Shown one piece after another: positions 29,682 through 38,207 of a stretch of 63,922 nucleotides of DNA. Both the position numbers and the translations under genes were made by a program. Each line of letters opens with the position of its first letter. Position 1 is the first letter of the stretch. This stretch comes from Funiculus sociatus GB2-C1 (GTDB lineage Bacteria > Cyanobacteriota > Cyanobacteriia > Cyanobacteriales > FACHB-T130): positions 1 through 63,922 of the forward strand of contig NZ_JAMPKJ010000033.1 of assembly GCF_039962115.1 (NCBI RefSeq), in the 5' to 3' direction. The notes under the pieces are model-generated. The model did no database searches. It worked only from the letters and a program-made list of their open reading frames with translations, and had not been told where the DNA came from.

Positions 29682-29738
29682 AAGTAGACTTAGCTTTCTT
29701 TAAGTATACTTTTAATATAGTTTTTTCAAAGCAGACTT
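29682..29738. promoter_or_regulatory. cluster of AAGTnnACTT operator-like sites
   Basis: Three related 10-mers lie upstream of the XRE gene: AAGTAGACTT (29682-29691), AAGTATACTT (29702-29711, a perfect palindrome) and AAGCAGACTT (29729-29738). The first two centres are 20 bp apart, about two helical turns. They look like binding sites for the adjacent regulator. Confidence 0.5.
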
Positions 29739-29784
29739 GTCAAGCTATAAGTTTAGATGTAATGAATGACAACTAAACTTGTAG

Positions 29785-30156
29785 ATGCGGTTGAGTAGCT
29801 GTCTAGGCGTGAACATCGAAAGTAGAGAAAAACTGATTGAAATCATTAAACTAGCTCGTGGATCGATGAGTCAGCGAGCGTTCGGCAAGCTTTTAGGAGT
29901 TTCTGCTACCGCTGTTCAGTATTGGGAAAAGGGGGTGACAGTTCCCGATATGGAAAATTTGGCTCAGATCGCAAAGAGAGCAGGTTACACCTTGGAGGAG
30001 ATCCTCAGCTGTTTGGAGGGGAAGCCAGTGTCAGAATCCTCAGATTTGAATCAGATTTTGAGACAAATTAAATATATGCCTCTGACTCAGGTGGCGATGA
30101 TCGTTCAAGCCGCAGCGGAGAGGTTTGCTACTGCGGCTGAATCTTCAGGTAGCTGA
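29785..30156 (+). CDS. XRE-family helix-turn-helix regulator
   Basis: 123 residues. Residues about 25-75 form a Cro/CI-type HTH (MSQRAFGKLLGVSATAVQYWEKG..VPDMENLAQIAKRAGY), followed by a helical C-terminus (TQVAMIVQAAAERFATAA). It is probably an autoregulated DNA-binding protein. ATG 29785 lacks a ribosome binding site; a GTG at 29809 is another option. Palindromic sites lie 47-100 bp upstream. Confidence 0.75.
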   Translation: MRLSSCLGVNIESREKLIEIIKLARGSMSQRAFGKLLGVSATAVQYWEKGVTVPDMENLAQIAKRAGYTLEEILSCLEGKPVSESSDLNQILRQIKYMPLTQVAMIVQAAAERFATAAESSGS

Positions 30157-30677
30157 AGCCGATCTGGTTGTTGCGTGTTGCGTGTGCGCTCGCTCCTGAA
30201 GTTAGCAAGGGCAATATTTTGCCGCAAGCGGAAGCGATCGCACTCGAAGACCAAGAAAAAGTTAAATCAGCTCTTTTGCGGCGGCCCTACCAAATGCTGG
30301 CGGCGAAAACCAGCAAGCAAAAGAGCTTATCAATTGGTTTGGCCTTCTACGCCACTATCCCTAGCCTGAAATTCTGGCAAAATTGGTTAAGAACGGTTAT
30401 GGGCTGGACTCCTGCTACAAAGCTGGGATAATTCTCGCCATTACCTAAAAAACAACTGATTATCTCGCCTAACTTTCTTGGCAGCCAGAAAAGTTTGACT
30501 AATGCTTTTCAAAAATATTATTTTATTGTAGTTTATTTCTATTAAAAATATAAAATAGATAATTAATGTATTATAAAACAATATTCTCAGCACATAAAAT
30601 GTATAAATTTTAAAGTTTCAGTCCTAATGATTTGCCCGAAAAGCTTGTAAAGGTAGCTGTCGTCAGGAGGTGCTAAA
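30157..30677. other. 521-bp spacer without a supported gene
   Basis: An open frame at 30168-30431 starts with non-ATG codons over a GTTGCGTGTTGCGTGTGCG repeat, and its protein resembles nothing I know; I do not call it. The right half (30500-30640) is very AT-rich. The end holds the ribosome binding site CAGGAGGTG for the gene at 30678. Confidence 0.5.
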
Positions 30678-31160
30678 ATGCCGCAAAATAATCAATCTGT
30701 AAACTGGAAGTTTGACGCCAACGATGCTTATTCTCCGATTTACTACAAAGAGACAGTAGTCGGATTTGTAAAGCCAGACTATGCAAGTAAAATTATTGAA
30801 TTTCTCAATGATAATGAAAGATTACGCAAAGCATTTAAAATGGCTTGTTTTGACTTAATACTTGAGTCCGGGGGTGACACAAATAAAGTCAATGAGTTGA
30901 TGAAAAAATACATAGAAAGCACCGAACGCCCCCAGAATGGAACGGGAGCGATCGCTTACCTCCTGCGCGACAGACAAGAAGCACTAGACATAAGTGATAA
31001 AGAGTTTGTTCGCTTCTGCGATTCTTATAGATTGTCGTGGAGAGAACTGAAAGAAATTTATGCTGGGAAAGAAGTTAGTGATAGCCAGCTAGGAGCGATC
31101 GCCAGAATCGTAGGTAAATCGATTGAGGAATTAATTGAAGTCCGGGATGGACACGATTAA
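30678..31160 (+). CDS. hypothetical protein with possible C-terminal HTH
   Basis: 160 residues; ATG 30678 follows a good AGGAGGTG. The N-terminus (YSPIYYKETVVGFVKPDYASKI) is unfamiliar. The C-terminus (SDKEFVRFCDSYRLSWRELKEIYAGKEVSDSQLGAIARIVG) has the spacing of a degenerate Cro/CI-like HTH. It is soluble, and charge and composition suggest a regulator or antitoxin-like protein, but no toxin partner is visible. Base composition is more AT-rich than the ribosomal region, so it may be an acquired gene. Confidence 0.6.
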   Translation: MPQNNQSVNWKFDANDAYSPIYYKETVVGFVKPDYASKIIEFLNDNERLRKAFKMACFDLILESGGDTNKVNELMKKYIESTERPQNGTGAIAYLLRDRQEALDISDKEFVRFCDSYRLSWRELKEIYAGKEVSDSQLGAIARIVGKSIEELIEVRDGHD

Positions 31161-31214
31161 GAAACAAAGCGCGCTTGTTTTAAGATAGCCTCCCAAAACT
31201 CAAAAAAAAGTAAC

Positions 31215-31296
31215 TGTAGGTTGGGTTAAAATAATGAAAATCAAAGCTATAAAGGCAATTGTTGGGTTTCATTATTTTGCACGGGCGCAACCTACA
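31215..31296. repeat. TGTAGGTTGGG inverted-repeat element (82 bp)
   Basis: The outer ends TGTAGGTTG / CAACCTACA are perfect, and inner AAAATAATGAAA / TTTCATTATTTT also pair. It has the form of a small non-autonomous element. A 30-bp relative lies at 42899-42928. The rest of the 31161-31572 spacer shows no gene. Confidence 0.7.
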
Positions 31297-31572
31297 ATTA
31301 TTCTGATTCTTCCAAAGTCGGTATCGGCGTGAGCGAGGCAAAAACAGCCTGAGTGCATAAACGTGAAATGCTCCCAAGCAATAACGTTACCCTACCGCCC
31401 CTACCCTTAGATTCTTGAATCTGCCTTGTGTAGGGTTGCCAGCACTCAATTTACAATTAAATTTTGTTAAGATTAACTCGACCAAGTGGTACCGCCTGAC
31501 AGATAAATCTGTGACTGCACCCTCGTCCGGCGCTCTCATTTGCCCTGCTGCTATATTTTTTGGAGACTATTG

Positions 31573-33267
31573 ATGCTGCGACTCGAACATATCAGTAAAA
31601 TATACCCCACAGGCGAAATCCTCAAAGATGTCAACTGGGAAGTCAAAGCGGGCGATCGCATTGGCTTAGTCGGCGTTAACGGTGCAGGCAAATCCACCCA
31701 ACTCAAGATTATAGCGGGAGAGACAGAACCCACAAGCGGGGAAATCATTCGTCCTGCCAGCTTGCACATCGCCTACCTGACACAAGAATTTGAGGTAGAT
31801 CCCACACGCACCGTGCGGGAAGAATTCTGGACAGTGTTTACCGAAGCGAACCAGGCGCAGCAATCCTTGGCGCAGGTGCAGCGAGATATGGAAACCGCCA
31901 CCCCAGAAGAATTAGACAAACTAATTCATAAATTAGATCGTTTCCAGCGACAGTTTGAAGCTTTAGATGGCTACGGGTTGGATGCGCGGATTGAGAAAAT
32001 GTTGCCAGAGATGGGGTTTACGTCGGAAGATGGCGATCGCCTCGTTAGTGCTTTCAGCGGCGGCTGGCAGATGCGAATGAGCTTAGGCAAAATATTACTG
32101 CAAAAACCAGATTTATTGCTGCTGGACGAACCGACAAACCACCTGGATTTAGAAACTATTGAGTGGCTGGAAACTTATCTCAAGGGACTTAAAAACCCGA
32201 TAGTAATAGTTTCCCACGACCGGGAATTTCTCGATCGCCTTTGTACCCAAATTGTAGAAACAGAGCGCGGAGTTTCTACTACCTACTTGGGCAACTATTC
32301 TGCTTATTTACAACAAAAAGCAGAAAACCAAGAAGCGCAATTAAGCGCCTACGAACGCCAGCAAAAAGAATTAGAAAAACAGCAAACTTTCGTTGACCGT
32401 TTCCGCGCTAGCGCAACTCGCAGCACCCAAGCAAAAAGCCGCGAGAAACAACTAGAAAAAATTGAGCGAATTGAAGCGCCACCAGGCGGATTAAGAACGC
32501 TACACTTTCGATTTCCTCCCGCGCCTCGCAGCGGACGTGAGGTGGTGGAAATTAACGATTTGGTACATACTTATGACGACAAGATTCTCTTCTTGGATGC
32601 GAACCTGTTAATTGAAAGAGGCGATCGCATTGCGTTTCTCGGCCCCAACGGTGCTGGCAAATCCACCCTACTGCGCCTGATTATGGGCATGGAACAGCCC
32701 ACGGAAGGCACAGTAACTCTAGGCGCTCACAACGTCATTCCAGGCTACTTCGAGCAAAATCAGGCAGAAGCTTTGGATCTTTCCAGAACAGTTATGGAAA
32801 CCATCCATGACGAAGTGCCAGACTGGAAAAATGAAGAAGTTCGCACCTTGTTGGGACGATTTCTATTTAGTGGCGACACCGTATTTAAAAAAGTTGCTGC
32901 CTTGAGCGGAGGAGAAAAAGCGCGTCTTGCCTTGGCAAAAATGCTTTTACGTCCAGCAAATCTTCTAATTTTGGATGAGCCTACTAATCACCTAGATATT
33001 CCAGCCAAAGAAATGATGGAAGAGGCAATCCAGAATTATGACGGCACGGTAATTGTAGTTTCCCATGACCGATATTTTATTTCCAAAGTGGCGAATAAAA
33101 TTGTCGAGATTCGTGAGGGTGAATTCCGAGTTTATCGGGGCGATTATCACTACTATCTCGATAAGATTGCTGAAGAAAAAGAGCAGGCAAAATTAGCAGC
33201 CCAAGAAGCAGAGAAAGCTGCGAAAAAAGCGGCAAAAGCTGCTAAGTCTGCTGCAAAACGCAAATAA
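31573..33267 (+). CDS. ABC-F family ATPase (ribosome-associated type)
   Basis: 564 residues with two ATP-binding cassettes and no membrane part. Walker A motifs are GVNGAGKST and GPNGAGKST, signatures FSGGWQMR and LSGGEKARL, and Walker B LLLLDEPTNHLDL and LLILDEPTNHLDI. Such proteins act on the ribosome (EttA/Uup/YheS type) rather than in transport. A 50-residue basic linker joins the cassettes, and the tail is Ala/Lys-rich. I chose ATG 31573 (MLRLEHISKIYPTGE) with TGGAGA upstream; the frame extends to 31540. Confidence 0.93.
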   Translation: MLRLEHISKIYPTGEILKDVNWEVKAGDRIGLVGVNGAGKSTQLKIIAGETEPTSGEIIRPASLHIAYLTQEFEVDPTRTVREEFWTVFTEANQAQQSLAQVQRDMETATPEELDKLIHKLDRFQRQFEALDGYGLDARIEKMLPEMGFTSEDGDRLVSAFSGGWQMRMSLGKILLQKPDLLLLDEPTNHLDLETIEWLETYLKGLKNPIVIVSHDREFLDRLCTQIVETERGVSTTYLGNYSAYLQQKAENQEAQLSAYERQQKELEKQQTFVDRFRASATRSTQAKSREKQLEKIERIEAPPGGLRTLHFRFPPAPRSGREVVEINDLVHTYDDKILFLDANLLIERGDRIAFLGPNGAGKSTLLRLIMGMEQPTEGTVTLGAHNVIPGYFEQNQAEALDLSRTVMETIHDEVPDWKNEEVRTLLGRFLFSGDTVFKKVAALSGGEKARLALAKMLLRPANLLILDEPTNHLDIPAKEMMEEAIQNYDGTVIVVSHDRYFISKVANKIVEIREGEFRVYRGDYHYYLDKIAEEKEQAKLAAQEAEKAAKKAAKAAKSAAKRK

Positions 33268-33354
33268 TGAGTTTAAAACGCAAAGATTAAGTGATTCTTG
33301 GCGTTACTCTGAGTAAACCTCTGCGTTCCTTTGCTACTACAAAAACATACGAAA

Positions 33355-33380
33355 CGCCCGTGCAGCTAGCTGCACGGGCG
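33355..33380. repeat. 26-bp perfect palindrome
   Basis: CGCCCGTGCAGCT / AGCTGCACGGGCG: 13-base arms, zero spacer, very GC-rich. It stands 88 bp after the ABC-F stop and just before the nth remnant. It is followed by TAATAATGG, not a T run. Confidence 0.8.
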
Positions 33381-33385
33381 TAATA

Positions 33386-33878
33386 ATGGCGGCTAAATGC
33401 ACAGATGAGTGAGTAAATCAAGTAACAGTAGAATTATTTAGCCGCTTTCAGGGTGCGATCGCGCAAGCAGATCCAGCTAAGTTAGAAGCCATTTCGCGCC
33501 CCTTGAGCTTCTTTTGCAACAAAGCCAAGAACATTGAAGCCACCGCGAAAATGCTGCTGGCGCGTTTTCGCGGTGAAGTGCGACAGAAAATAGCGCAGTT
33601 ACTCCAGCTTCCATCTGTCGCCCGCAAGACTGCCACAATGGTGCTGCATTACGCCTACGGAATTGATGGTGGCGTGATCGATACCCATGTCAAGCGGCGT
33701 TGGAGTTTACATCGACAAAATTAAGAAAGACCTGATGCAGCTTTTGGCTCAATCAGAGTAGGGGAATTGTTTCGTTTTGTTGACATATCACAATCGAGCT
33801 GTTTGCAAAGCCAAGAAACCTACCTGTAACGCCTGTGTAGTGGCTTCTTTATGCCCCAGCGTCGTAATGGTAGGTTAA
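33386..33878 (+). pseudogene. nth: decayed endonuclease III gene
   Basis: Reading with corrections gives AKCTDE*VNQVTVELFSRF (family: QCTDERVNQVTPELF), then KAKNIEATAKMLL, LLQLPSVARKTATMVL, IDTHVKR and finally VCKAKKPTCNACVVASLCP, the C-x6-C-x2-C-x5-C iron-sulfur loop. Lesions: TGA at 33410 where CGA is expected; a frameshift near 33700-33720; TAG at 33759 where TGG is expected. The N-terminal third and the catalytic Lys region are partly lost. The intact enzyme excises oxidised pyrimidines; this copy cannot work. Confidence 0.85.
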
Positions 33879-34117
33879 TAGGTGCCATAAAGTGGTATGT
33901 CCTTGCGGGAACCCATAAGAGCGCCAAACCAAGCGATCGCGCTATTCAAATAGCTCAATATCACATCTGTCGTCAAGTAGGTAATAACTCCCAAAAACTC
34001 TAGTTCCAACGACAGAAAATCCTAAAAGCTGAAATTAGTTCCAAAAAATGCCGCTTCGAGAACGAAATCCGATGATATCATTGCGAAGAAATCACTGAAA
34101 ATAAAGGTTATTATTGT

Positions 34118-35716
34118 ATGGCGCAAGCACCTGTCTCTCCCGTGGTGCTAGTCATCTTAGACGGATGGGGCTACCGCGAAGAAACTGACGGCAACGCCAT
34201 AGCAGCCGCCAAAATACCCGTAATGAAAAGTCTCTGGGAAGCCTATCCCCATACACTGATTCAAACATCAGGCAAGGCTGTGGGGCTACCGGAAGGACAA
34301 ATGGGGAACTCGGAAGTAGGACACCTTAACATTGGTGCCGGACGGGTTGTACCGCAAGAATTAGTCCGGATCTCAGACGCTGTGGAAGACGGCACTCTGC
34401 TGAGCAACAACAGCCTGGTGCAAGTCTGTCAGGAAGTCAAGAGTCGAGGCAGTAAGCTTCACTTAGTGGGGCTTTGCTCAGATGGCGGAGTGCATTCTCA
34501 TCTAGATCATTTACTGGGATTGCTGGATTTAGCCAAGACACAAGAAATTTCAGATGTCTGCATCCACGCCATTACCGATGGACGCGATACCAGTCCTAAA
34601 GAGGGTGTACAGGCAATTCAAAAAATCCAAGACCGCATTGACCAAATTGGAGTCGGGCGCATTGTCACCCTCAGCGGTCGCTACTACGCAATGGATCGGG
34701 ATCATCGGTGGGATCGCGTCAAAAAAGCTTACGATGTGATTACTCAGGATGGTTCCGGGGATGGTCGTTCGGTTCTGGAGGTCTTGCAGGCTTCCTACGC
34801 TGAAAATGTCGCCGATGAGTTTGTCATCCCGACGCGCATTGCCCCAGGAGCGCTAGAACCTGGAGATGGGGTAATTTTCTTTAACTTCCGCCCTGACAGA
34901 GCAAGACAACTAACCCAAGCTTTTGTCTCTCCGGAATTTAAGGGTTTTGAACGGCAGCAAATCCAGCCGTTGAGCTTCGCAACCTTTACCCAATACGAGC
35001 CAAATTTACCTGTTTTGGTGGCATTTGAGCCTCAGAACTTGAGTAATATCTTGGGGGAAGTAATTGCAAATCGAGGTTTGCACCAGTTCCGCACCGCTGA
35101 AACAGAAAAATACGCTCACGTTACTTATTTCTTCAACGGCGGCTTAGAGGAACCTTTTCCAGGGGAAGATCGGGAACTGGTGCCAAGTCCAATGGTGGCA
35201 ACCTATGACCGGGAACCCGCAATGTCAGCAGACGCGGTGACAGATGTCGTCATCGCCGCCGTGGAAAAGCGCATTTATTCACTGATTGTCATCAACTACG
35301 CCAACCCGGACATGGTGGGTCACACAGGACAGATAGAACCCACAATTCAAGCACTGGAAACAGTTGACCGATGTTTGGGACAACTTCTGGAAAGCATTAA
35401 TAAGGCTGGTGGTACAGCGATTATTACAGCTGACCACGGCAACGCCGAATATATGCGGGATGAAGAAGGCAATCCTTGGACGGCGCACACAACTAACCCC
35501 GTACCATTTATCTTGGTGGAAGGGGAGGGTTTAAAAATTCCTGGGCATGGCGCTGAAGTTACTTTACGGAGTGATGGACGGCTGGCAGACATTGCACCGA
35601 CAATTTTAGAAATCTTAAGGCTGCCCCAACCTCCAGAGATGACGGGTCGTTCAATGATTGAACCAGTTGGATTTGAAGTCCGAGCCAATCGCACGCCTGT
35701 GCGAGTTTCACTGTGA
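34118..35716 (+). CDS. gpmI: 2,3-bisphosphoglycerate-independent phosphoglycerate mutase
   Basis: 532 residues. It interconverts 3- and 2-phosphoglycerate in glycolysis with two Mn2+ ions. VLVILDGWGYRE (metal Asp), GQMGNSEVGHLNIGAGR (catalytic Ser), TDGRDTSPKEG and ITADHGNAEYM are all present. Normal length. ATG 34118. Confidence 0.97.
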   Translation: MAQAPVSPVVLVILDGWGYREETDGNAIAAAKIPVMKSLWEAYPHTLIQTSGKAVGLPEGQMGNSEVGHLNIGAGRVVPQELVRISDAVEDGTLLSNNSLVQVCQEVKSRGSKLHLVGLCSDGGVHSHLDHLLGLLDLAKTQEISDVCIHAITDGRDTSPKEGVQAIQKIQDRIDQIGVGRIVTLSGRYYAMDRDHRWDRVKKAYDVITQDGSGDGRSVLEVLQASYAENVADEFVIPTRIAPGALEPGDGVIFFNFRPDRARQLTQAFVSPEFKGFERQQIQPLSFATFTQYEPNLPVLVAFEPQNLSNILGEVIANRGLHQFRTAETEKYAHVTYFFNGGLEEPFPGEDRELVPSPMVATYDREPAMSADAVTDVVIAAVEKRIYSLIVINYANPDMVGHTGQIEPTIQALETVDRCLGQLLESINKAGGTAIITADHGNAEYMRDEEGNPWTAHTTNPVPFILVEGEGLKIPGHGAEVTLRSDGRLADIAPTILEILRLPQPPEMTGRSMIEPVGFEVRANRTPVRVSL

Positions 35717-35717
35717 G

Positions 35718-35777
35718 TTGCGAATGGCTAATAGCGCCGTTGCATTTTTCTGACGATTAGCTATTAGCCATTCGCAA
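35718..35777. repeat. inverted repeat between gpmI and secG
   Basis: 18-base perfect arms, TTGCGAATGGCTAATAGC (35718-35735) and its complement (35760-35777), with a 24-nt loop; CTATTTTTTAC follows. Likely a terminator for gpmI built from the GCTAATAGC repeat family. Confidence 0.7.
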
Positions 35778-35807
35778 TGAGCTATTTTTTACAACTGACA
35801 ACTAACT

Positions 35808-36038
35808 ATGACACTTGTTAACATCTTCCAATCTATTTGGGCGCTGTCTGCCGTCTGTCTGATTGTTTTAGTGCTGCTGCACTCTCCTAAAGGAGATGGG
35901 ATTGGGGGTATTGGCGGACAGGCTCAACTGTTTACGAGTACCAAGAGTGCAGAGACAGCGCTAAACCGAGTGACTTGGGTTCTCAGCGTGATTTTTCTGG
36001 GTTTGACGGTAATTTTGAGTGCAGGTTGGCTCAAGTAG
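35808..36038 (+). CDS. secG: preprotein translocase subunit SecG
   Basis: 76 residues with two membrane helices (IWALSAVCLIVLVLLH and VTWVLSVIFLGLTVILSAGW). The loop SPKGDGIGGIGGQAQLFTS is the SecG signature. It assists the SecYE channel. It overlaps the next frame by 20 nt. Confidence 0.92.
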   Translation: MTLVNIFQSIWALSAVCLIVLVLLHSPKGDGIGGIGGQAQLFTSTKSAETALNRVTWVLSVIFLGLTVILSAGWLK

Positions 36039-36834
36039 TAATTTGATCTCAAAACTCAAGACGCGATCGCTCACATTTTTACAAAATCGAAACGCGATCG
36101 CGATCCTCTCTACAAAATTCTTGACGGCGACGTTAATCGCGATCGCCACCTTTCTCATAGCCATTTTTCCCCATTTTCATCTGGGGGGCGATAATCCTGT
36201 GTTGGCAGCCCAAACCTCGCTACCCCCTGCACAAATTCACGTTTTGCCCCCGACGATGGCACGCTGGAAAGATACAACCAACAGCGGCGATTACTTCTCC
36301 CAGATCAAGCCTACCCCGGTTGGTTATCTAGTCTGGTCGCAGTTTCCAATTAAGGTTTATGTAGAAAATCACGATAAGTGGACAAATTCTGTTGTTGAAG
36401 CGGTGCAGGAATGGGCAGTTTATTTGCCGCTTGAGATAGTTGAGCAGTCAGATAATGCTGATATCAAGATAGTGCGAAATCTTCCTGCCCTCAAACCCTC
36501 CTTCAACCGCAGAACAGGCGAATTCCATCTGCCCCGCGCTCGCAGCGCCGAAACCCGATATGAATTTTATATTAGCCATCTTGATAAAAATGCAGTTTTA
36601 TGCCACCGAGTCACCATCCAGCTAAGTCCAACTCAGGCTGGCAATTATATTAAAGCAGCTGCCCGTCACGAAATTGGTCACGCACTTGGTATATGGGGAC
36701 ACAGCCCTTTAGAAACAGATGCCCTATATTTTTCTCAGGTGCGTAATCCCCCCCCAATTTCCCAAAGAGACATAAACACGCTTAAGCGCGTATACGAGCA
36801 GCCAACGCGACTAGGTTGGAAACTGGTTAACTAA
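36019..36834 (+). CDS. matrixin-like zinc metalloprotease, exported
   Basis: 271 residues if it starts at GTG 36019, inside secG; TTG 36043 is an alternative. A hydrophobic segment (FLTATLIAIATFLIAIFPHF, about 32-51), with LAAQ after it, looks like a signal peptide or anchor. The zinc site HEIGHALGIWGHS is the HExxHxxGxxH of matrixins/metzincins, but here the third ligand region reads GIWGH, with the expected spacing. The core is about residues 100-260. Substrate unknown. It is probably co-transcribed with secG. Confidence 0.8.
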   Translation: MQVGSSSNLISKLKTRSLTFLQNRNAIAILSTKFLTATLIAIATFLIAIFPHFHLGGDNPVLAAQTSLPPAQIHVLPPTMARWKDTTNSGDYFSQIKPTPVGYLVWSQFPIKVYVENHDKWTNSVVEAVQEWAVYLPLEIVEQSDNADIKIVRNLPALKPSFNRRTGEFHLPRARSAETRYEFYISHLDKNAVLCHRVTIQLSPTQAGNYIKAAARHEIGHALGIWGHSPLETDALYFSQVRNPPPISQRDINTLKRVYEQPTRLGWKLVN

Positions 36835-36858
36835 TTTATTACTGGTTAATTGAAGAAT

Positions 36859-38106
36859 TTATTCACAAGTACGCCCTGAATCATCAACCATAAACCATGA
36901 AGAGGCTGATTCTTTAGCTCTGCGCTTGTAACGCAATCCAGCCAATTGTATATTTTGAATCTTTCGCTCCTGCAACAGATCCTCATATAGCTTTACCAGT
37001 TGGTCGATGTTGCGACTCAGAGTATATTGCTCCATAATCCTAGCTCTGGCTTTTTGTCCCAACTGTTTTGTAAACTCCTGATGACCTCGAAGGACTGGCA
37101 GCAAAGTTCGCAATTGCCCCGCTACCCCATTAGTTCTGAGAATTATCCCTGCGTCCCCTTCCAAAGGATTCCCCTCCAAAACTTCGCCATCGGCACCAGC
37201 ATCCGTAGCTACGCAAGCGACACCACAAGACATTGCTTCTAACAGCGACAGTGAAAGTCCCTCTACCAGAGAAGGCAAAATAAATACATCCGCTCCCCGC
37301 AAAATTTCAATTCGACGCTGCTCATCAGCTTCAGCTCCCCACCAGATGATGCCGCATTCTTCGTCATAAAATGCCTCTAAAGACGGCTTCAACGGGCCAT
37401 CGCCAACAATCAGTAACTTGGACTCAGACCCCATTTCTGACTGCTTCCAAGCCCGTAGCAGTGCTTCCACATTCTTTTCTGTGGCTATGCGACCCTGATA
37501 AACAAAAAGGCGCTTGGCATTCAACTGGGATTTAATGTTAGAAGGGCCTGGGCAATACTTCCGTTCATCAACGCCATTGGGAATCACGGCTATATTTGTT
37601 GCAGCAACGCCCAACCGCTCCAGTAAATCTCGCTGCACTTTAGAAAATATAATTACCCGGTCGTAATTTGCCAGAAAAGGAGCATAAAGCTGATAAGTCA
37701 GCAATTGAGTTCCTGATTTGATATTGCGTTGCTTGCCATCAAAGGGGGTGTGGAAGGTGGCAATTAGAGGTATATTCAACTCTTCGCAAATTTCCGGCAG
37801 CAGGAAGTCCAGAGGGGAGAGAGTCAAGCTAGCGTGTACCAAGTCTGGCTTTAGCTGTTCGAGACTCCGCATCAAAACTTTTCGGGATTTGAGAGTGGGA
37901 AGCGTGTAAACCTGGGACTTGTATAGAAAAGGTAGAGAAACTTCCAGACAACTAGGCCAGTTGCTGGCATCAGATACTTCTTCTTCTTGGGCGAAGTGAA
38001 GGAAGCTGACTTGCAGACCCCGGTCTAACAACCCATTGGTAACTTCTCGAGAGTAAGTGACATTGCCGCAAAAGGGTGATTTTTTTCCGATCCAGGCTAT
38101 GTGCAT
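36859..38106 (-). CDS. GT4-type glycosyltransferase
   Basis: 415 residues with the GT-B fold. The N-terminus has GNVTYSREVTNGLLDRG (acceptor side). The C-terminal donor domain has VYQGRIATEKNVEALL and the E-x7-E pattern in SLVEGLSLSLLEAMSCGVACVATDAG. It probably transfers a sugar from a nucleotide donor to a lipid or polysaccharide in the cytoplasm; the acceptor is unknown. Last gene of a minus-strand group with the MFS transporter, recO and deoC. Confidence 0.88.
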   Translation of the reverse strand: MHIAWIGKKSPFCGNVTYSREVTNGLLDRGLQVSFLHFAQEEEVSDASNWPSCLEVSLPFLYKSQVYTLPTLKSRKVLMRSLEQLKPDLVHASLTLSPLDFLLPEICEELNIPLIATFHTPFDGKQRNIKSGTQLLTYQLYAPFLANYDRVIIFSKVQRDLLERLGVAATNIAVIPNGVDERKYCPGPSNIKSQLNAKRLFVYQGRIATEKNVEALLRAWKQSEMGSESKLLIVGDGPLKPSLEAFYDEECGIIWWGAEADEQRRIEILRGADVFILPSLVEGLSLSLLEAMSCGVACVATDAGADGEVLEGNPLEGDAGIILRTNGVAGQLRTLLPVLRGHQEFTKQLGQKARARIMEQYTLSRNIDQLVKLYEDLLQERKIQNIQLAGLRYKRRAKESASSWFMVDDSGRTCE

Positions 38107-38126
38107 TTTCTAAGAGTTTTGAGTTT

Positions 38127-38190
38127 TTAGCTTTGAGTTTTGGGGAGCCGGAGACTTCCGTTGTGGAGCTTTGAGTTATTAATTCAAAAC
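38127..38190. repeat. dispersed repeat, second copy (GAGTTTTG / CTTCCGTTG)
   Basis: GAGTTTTGGGGAGCCGGAGACTT-type sequence with CTTCCGTTG and GGAGCTTTGAG is the inverted counterpart of the element inside 16447-16503. It stands in the spacer between the glycosyltransferase and MFS genes. Confidence 0.6.
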
Positions 38191-38207
38191 TCGTCATTCA
38201 AAACTCA

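Noticed and set aside
30168-30431. 87-residue frame after the XRE gene
   Set aside because: Non-ATG start inside a GTTGCGT repeat, no ribosome binding site, no family resemblance.
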